Assembly (NCBI RefSeq): GCF_029407905.1
Contig: NC_073628.1
Span: 15,343,501-15,407,500 of the forward strand
Source of the DNA: Bubalus kerabau
Lineage: Eukaryota; Chordata; Mammalia; Artiodactyla; Bovidae
Length of the DNA: 64,000 bases
Direction: 5' to 3'
A program made the translations under genes and the position numbers. A model generated the notes under the pieces. The model was given only the letters and a program-made list of their open reading frames with translations. It made no database searches and was not told where the DNA came from. Below, one piece after another: positions 63,721 to 64,000 of the stretch (the stretch's first letter is position 1; every line of letters starts with the position of its first letter).

Positions 63721-64000
63721 GTCTCTGGGGAAAATAAATCCTGTTTTATAGCATGTGCTAATATTCATGATGTAAATGTTCTCTCCACAGCTACCAACAT
63801 GACATCTGTGGAATTTGGGAGAAATGTGTAACACCAAGCCATTATGTAATATCTCCATGATACAGACACAATAGATGTCAATCACTCCAAAAGCATAAAT
63901 GATAACAAAATGTAGTTAAACAATTAGAGTGATGAGTTTTTGAGTATATATTATCTTTGTTTGTAACATTCTTTATTTATAAGTTCACATAACTTAATTT
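63721..64000. other. Intergenic window end
   Basis: AT-rich sequence with no supported feature. Confidence 0.4.

Overview
The window is mammalian nuclear DNA from a ruminant, most likely a bovid. The evidence is the density of ruminant-specific repeats: BovB (RTE-type) LINEs, tRNA-derived Bov-tA SINEs, dimeric Bov-A2 SINEs and CHR-type SINEs, over a background of ancient MIR, L2, L1M, MER5-like and LTR relics. There are no bacterial-style operons. The one supported protein-coding gene has GT-AG introns, a CpG island and a TATA-type promoter. || The gene is ADAMTS8, on the plus strand, complete in nine coding exons from 13806 to 31611. Joined exons keep one open frame of 2,697 nt (898 residues plus stop). 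The order is signal peptide, prodomain with furin site, zinc metalloprotease, disintegrin-like domain, first TSP1 repeat, Cys-rich domain, spacer and a C-terminal TSP1 repeat. By known mammalian synteny ADAMTS15 lies head to head upstream, but none of it is visible here. || Layout: 1-7.7 kb is intergenic and rich in BovB copies in both orientations. 7.7-12.2 kb holds a decayed antisense class III (ERV-L-like) retrovirus relic with RT, RNase H, integrase and dUTPase remnants, a possible env remnant and a probable 3' LTR. 12.2-13.8 kb is unique sequence leading to the promoter and CpG island. 13.8-31.6 kb is ADAMTS8. 31.6-64 kb is 3' UTR and then intergenic DNA made mostly of L2, L1M, MIR, SINE, BovB and solo-LTR relics. 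No second gene could be supported there. || The most striking feature is at the end of ADAMTS8 exon 4. A roughly 60-bp minisatellite of five copies begins inside the exon and duplicates the exon end together with its 5' splice donor. The intron therefore starts with five tandem candidate donors, and use of the second would insert exactly 20 codons in frame between the protease and disintegrin-like domains. Other points worth checking are an AP-1-like palindrome in the promoter, an acidic tract in the prodomain, a BovB tail-to-tail inverted repeat, and the retroviral relic with dUTPase downstream of integrase.
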